From: Curvibacter sp.
GTDB taxonomy: Bacteria; Pseudomonadota; Gammaproteobacteria; Burkholderiales; Burkholderiaceae_C
Assembly: GCA_003500955.1 (NCBI GenBank)
Contig: DNQP01000064.1
Coordinates: 1-7,122, forward strand
Direction of reading: 5' to 3'
Length of the DNA: 7,122 nucleotides
Of this stretch, positions 4,791-7,122 are shown one piece after another. The notes under the pieces were generated by a model, which had not been told where the DNA came from, did not search any database, and saw only the letters and a list, made by a program, of their open reading frames with translations. The stretch's first letter is position 1, and each line of letters starts with the position of its first letter. The position numbers and the translations under genes are program-made.

Positions 4791-6482
4791 CTAGAGCTGC
4801 ACCACCCGGTTGCGCCCCAGCTCTTTGGCCGTGTACAGGGCCTGGTCGGCGCGCTCCACCACGGTGGCGCTGTCCGTGTCGCCCTTGCGGGCGCAGCTCA
4901 CGCCCATGCTGACCGTGAGGTGGCCCACACTGGGAAAGGCGGCGCCCGCCACCGCGGCGCGGATCTTCTCGGCGATGTGCAGGCCTTCGTCTTCGTTCTG
5001 CACATCGGGGACCAGCACCACGAACTCCTCACCCCCGTAGCGGGCGACGAAATCCGTCACGCGCGTGCACTGCGTGAGCAGGTGGCCCAGGCGGCGCAGC
5101 ACCTCGTCGCCGCTCTGGTGGCCGTACTGGTCGTTGACAGCCTTGAAGTGGTCGACGTCGATGAGCATGAGGCAGAAGGCGCGTTCCGTGCGACGCATGA
5201 GCTGGAAGCTCTCGTTGAGGCGGGCGTCGAAGCGGCGCCGGTTGTTCAGGCCCGTGAGGGCGTCGACCGTGGCCAGGCGCTCGAGCTCCTGGTTGGCGAT
5301 GGACAGCGCCTCGGTGCGCTCGCGCACCTGCTGCTCCAGGGAGGCGTTGAGCACTTCCAGTTCGCGCTCGTGCCGCAGTAGGGCCCCGGTCATGGACTGG
5401 ATGGAGTCGCTGAGCTGGCGGATTTCGGTGACCTGTTCACTTTCCTGCGGGTAGACCGCAGGTTGGTCGCCGCGCTCGATATGGTGCATGGCCTGGGCCA
5501 GTTGCTCGATGGGCTGGCTCACGCGCGTGGCCAGACGGTAGGCGATGAGTGCGAAGACCGCGGCCGCGACCAGACCGAAGAGCAGCAGCTGCTGGCGCAG
5601 CACGCGTACCGGCTCCAAAGCCGCGTCCAGCGGTTGACGCAGCACCACGCGCCAGCCCAGATCCACGCTGGTACGGGCCTGCACCTCGACCTGGCTGGTG
5701 AGATAGGTCTGCCCATCGGACCAGGTCAGCGCCTCGTAGGTCGCGCCCGGTCGGCTGCGTGCCGGCATGCGGACTGAACCGGCGAGTCGGAAGGGATAGA
5801 GGATGTCGCCGGCGCTGTTGGTGATGAGCACCTCCACCTTGCGGCGCGCGGCGCTCTGCGTCACCACCGATTCGACCGTGGCCGTGACCCAGCTCCAGTG
5901 CACATGCGCGCCCAGGACGCCCCGCACGCGGTCCTGGGCGTCGCGGATCGGGGCGGCGAAGTCGATGAAGCGCAGGGGTTCGTCCGGGGTGCGCTGTGGG
6001 AACTGCTTGGCCAGCAGCAGGGCTTCATGCACATCGCCCGTGTAGGGGCCCTGGAGGGCGGCCTGGAACCAGGGACGCTGGCTCACATCCTGGCCTACGA
6101 GCATGCCGTCGGAGGCCTGAAGCACGCGGCCGCGCGCATCGGTGAGGCCGATCCAGGCGTACTGGTCGAAGGTCTGCCGGCGCGCGGCCAGCATCTGACC
6201 GATCCCGGGATCGCGCAGGTCGCCGCGTGTGTAGACCTCGAGCTGGCTCAGCAGCCGGATCTCGCGGTCGCGCTCGGCCAGCTGGCTGGCCAGCAGGTCG
6301 GCCGCCGAGCGCGCGCTGATGTGCAGGCTCTGGCCGCCGAAGTCGGCCAGCTCGTCGGTGGCGATATCGCCCACATAGAGGCCCACGCTGAACAGCGTGG
6401 CCAGAGACAGGCCGCCGAACCAGAGGGTCAGGCGGCCACGGAAACTGCGGGGGTTGAAGACGCTGGCCCAGGCAAGAGGCAT
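4791..6482 (-). CDS. Membrane-bound diguanylate cyclase with periplasmic Cache-like sensor, HAMP and GGEEF domain
   Basis: This 563-aa protein should synthesise cyclic di-GMP from two GTP. From the N-terminus it has a short cytoplasmic lead, a membrane segment (about 18-38), and a periplasmic domain (about 40-295). The periplasmic part has dCache features, such as QYAWIGLTDARGRVLQASDGMLVGQDVSQRPWFQAAL and FAAPIRDAQDRVRGVLGAHVHW. A second membrane segment (299-317), a HAMP linker beginning near RVSQPIEQLAQAM and a coiled coil (about 365-402) follow. The GGDEF domain has DALTGLNNRRRF (407-418), IDVDHFKAVND (441-451) and the active-site GGEEF (483-487). An RxxD inhibitory site (R474-V-T-D477) lies five residues before GGEEF, so product feedback is expected. 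ATG at 6482 is chosen because AAGGAAA lies 8 bases upstream. A longer open frame to 6800 runs through the divergent spacer and gene. Confidence 0.95.
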   Translation of the reverse strand: MPLAWASVFNPRSFRGRLTLWFGGLSLATLFSVGLYVGDIATDELADFGGQSLHISARSAADLLASQLAERDREIRLLSQLEVYTRGDLRDPGIGQMLAARRQTFDQYAWIGLTDARGRVLQASDGMLVGQDVSQRPWFQAALQGPYTGDVHEALLLAKQFPQRTPDEPLRFIDFAAPIRDAQDRVRGVLGAHVHWSWVTATVESVVTQSAARRKVEVLITNSAGDILYPFRLAGSVRMPARSRPGATYEALTWSDGQTYLTSQVEVQARTSVDLGWRVVLRQPLDAALEPVRVLRQQLLLFGLVAAAVFALIAYRLATRVSQPIEQLAQAMHHIERGDQPAVYPQESEQVTEIRQLSDSIQSMTGALLRHERELEVLNASLEQQVRERTEALSIANQELERLATVDALTGLNNRRRFDARLNESFQLMRRTERAFCLMLIDVDHFKAVNDQYGHQSGDEVLRRLGHLLTQCTRVTDFVARYGGEEFVVLVPDVQNEDEGLHIAEKIRAAVAGAAFPSVGHLTVSMGVSCARKGDTDSATVVERADQALYTAKELGRNRVVQL

Positions 6483-6490
6483 GTGGCGGC

Positions 6491-6497
6491 TTTCCTT
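6491..6497 (-). promoter_or_regulatory. Ribosome binding site of the diguanylate cyclase gene
   Basis: Read on the - strand, AAGGAAA lies 8 bases before ATG 6482. It supports that start over the upstream extension of the same frame. Confidence 0.55.
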
Positions 6498-6524
6498 GCG
6501 TGCGTGATGGGCTCCCTTGCGCGC

Positions 6525-6530
6525 AGTGTA
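6525..6530 (-). promoter_or_regulatory. Possible -10 box for the diguanylate cyclase gene
   Basis: TACACT on the - strand matches four of six bases of a -10 element and lies about 43 bases before the start codon. No acceptable -35 is seen at 17 bases (AGGCCG), so an activator-dependent promoter or a chance match are both possible. Confidence 0.25.
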
Positions 6531-6569
6531 TGCGCATTCGCGGCCCCCGGCCTGTGCCCCGGCCCGTAT

Positions 6570-6599
6570 GCACCTGGCCTGCTCGCGCAGGCCAGGTGC
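6570..6599. repeat. Perfect 13-bp inverted repeat (hairpin) in the divergent spacer
   Basis: GCACCTGGCCTGC (6570-6582) and its exact reverse complement GCAGGCCAGGTGC (6587-6599) enclose the four bases TCGC. The stem is GC-rich and would be very stable in RNA or cruciform DNA. No T-run follows on either strand: CCCC follows on +, and ATACGGG follows on -. It lies between two divergent genes, where no terminator is expected. It could be an operator, a small palindromic repeat element, or an mRNA leader hairpin. Confidence 0.85.
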
Positions 6600-6667
6600 C
6601 CCCAAGCTGTGCCGCGTACCCCACGCGGCGGCAGAATGTGAGCTCGTTCTTTCCGGAGCCCATCCCC

Positions 6668-7048
6668 ATGCCCATTCCCTGGTTGACCGTCCTGCAGGCC
6701 GTGCCCTGGGGCGAGGTGATCCGCAACGCGCCCAAGGTGGCCGAGGGCGCACGCACGCTGTGGAGCAAGGCCGCGGGCCCGGTGTCTCCGGCTGCGGCAC
6801 AGGCGCCGGCAGCTGTGCCCGACGTGGCGCAGTTGCAGGCCCGGCTGCAGGCCAGCGAAGCGGCTGTCTCCGCGCTGCAGGCGCAGATGCAGAGCGCCAC
6901 GCAGCTGATCACGGAGCTGGCAGATCAGAACACCCTGCTGGTGCGTGCGGTCGAAAGACAAGGCCAGCAGCTGCGCTGGCTGGCCGGCATTGCCTTGCTG
7001 CTGCTTGTGGGCGGGGTGATCGCCGGTCTGCGCTTGCTTGCTGCTTGA
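6668..7048 (+). CDS. Small coiled-coil, C-terminally membrane-anchored protein (126 aa), unknown function
   Basis: ATG 6668 is preceded by GGAG (6655-6658) with 9 bases of spacing, and the frame ends at TGA 7046-7048. The N-terminus (MPIPWLTVLQAVPWGEVIRNAPKVAEGARTLW) is amphipathic. An Ala/Pro-rich linker (about 36-51) leads into a predicted coiled coil (about 53-103: VAQLQARLQASEAAVSALQAQMQSATQLITELADQN). A single hydrophobic segment (about 104-121: WLAGIALLLLVGGVIAGL) is followed by a very short tail. The likely topology is a tail-anchored inner-membrane protein with its coiled coil in the cytoplasm. I do not recognise a named domain. The frame is open upstream to 6500, but that part crosses the hairpin and has no ribosome site. 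It is divergent from the diguanylate cyclase gene, and a functional link is not shown. Confidence 0.8.
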   Translation: MPIPWLTVLQAVPWGEVIRNAPKVAEGARTLWSKAAGPVSPAAAQAPAAVPDVAQLQARLQASEAAVSALQAQMQSATQLITELADQNTLLVRAVERQGQQLRWLAGIALLLLVGGVIAGLRLLAA

Positions 7049-7051
7049 GGC

Positions 7052-7122
7052 TCAGGCCGGTGTCAGCGCCTCCTGGCGCGTGAGCAGGCGTTCCACCAGC
7101 TCGCGGGCGCTGCGGATCTGGG
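7052..7122 (-). CDS. C-terminal end of a gene extending beyond the right edge
   Basis: On the - strand, an open frame enters from the right edge and ends with TGA (7054-7052). The last residues read QIRSARELVERLLTRQEALTPA. Almost every codon ends in G or C, as in genes of this genome, and the stop lies 3 bases from the stop of the convergent coiled-coil gene. This is the normal arrangement of a real gene end. The fragment is too short to assign a family, and the opposite strand cannot be formally excluded. Confidence 0.55.
   Translation of the reverse strand, partial: QIRSARELVERLLTRQEALTPA

Noticed and set aside
5898..6641. 247-aa open frame on the + strand opposite the diguanylate cyclase
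   Set aside because: It runs opposite a gene with an unbroken, fully motif-bearing protein. The peptide shows no domain and is explained by GC bias.
6483..6800. N-terminal extension of the diguanylate cyclase frame by 106 residues
   Set aside because: The extension crosses the hairpin and the divergent coiled-coil gene and encodes an Arg/Pro/Gly-rich peptide. ATG 6482 has a good ribosome site and leads directly into the first membrane segment.

Overview
The window is GC-rich DNA (roughly 68-70% G+C by eye) with tightly packed genes and strong GC3 bias. The sequence style and gene families suggest a betaproteobacterium, probably Burkholderiales/Comamonadaceae-like; this is an inference from composition and protein flavour, not a database match. 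It reads as ordinary chromosomal housekeeping and accessory sequence. I see no IS element, tRNA, rRNA, CRISPR array, prophage gene or recognisable defence cassette.

Left and central part (1-4777) is a run of ten genes, all on the + strand. In order: the C-terminal end of a class I SAM-dependent methyltransferase (cut by the window edge); a 66-aa protein of unknown function; Tag (DNA-3-methyladenine glycosylase I); a small ankyrin-repeat protein; an isoprenylcysteine/phospholipid-methyltransferase-like membrane protein; a lipoprotein whose start overlaps the preceding gene; an AHSA1-type SRPBCC protein; a 165-aa protein of unknown function with looser codon usage; a PaaI/YdiI-type hotdog thioesterase; and a DUF429 protein whose GTG start overlaps the thioesterase stop. 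The products look functionally mixed (DNA repair, lipid/envelope, CoA-ester hydrolysis, unknowns). They are better viewed as a co-directional string with a few translationally coupled pairs than as one pathway.

Right part (4778-7122): a large membrane-bound diguanylate cyclase (periplasmic Cache-like sensor, HAMP linker, coiled coil, GGEEF with intact RxxD inhibitory site) lies on the - strand and meets the DUF429 gene tail to tail. It is divergent from a 126-aa coiled-coil, single-membrane-anchor protein. The 185-base divergent spacer contains a perfect 13-bp inverted repeat with a 4-base loop. The last 71 bases hold the C-terminal end of a further - strand gene, convergent with the coiled-coil gene.

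The points most worth a second look are modest: the hairpin in the divergent spacer, the unknown 165-aa gene with distinct codon use, a candidate leaderless promoter at 253-289, and the coupled thioesterase-DUF429 pair. I do not see convincing evidence of a previously undescribed multi-gene system.
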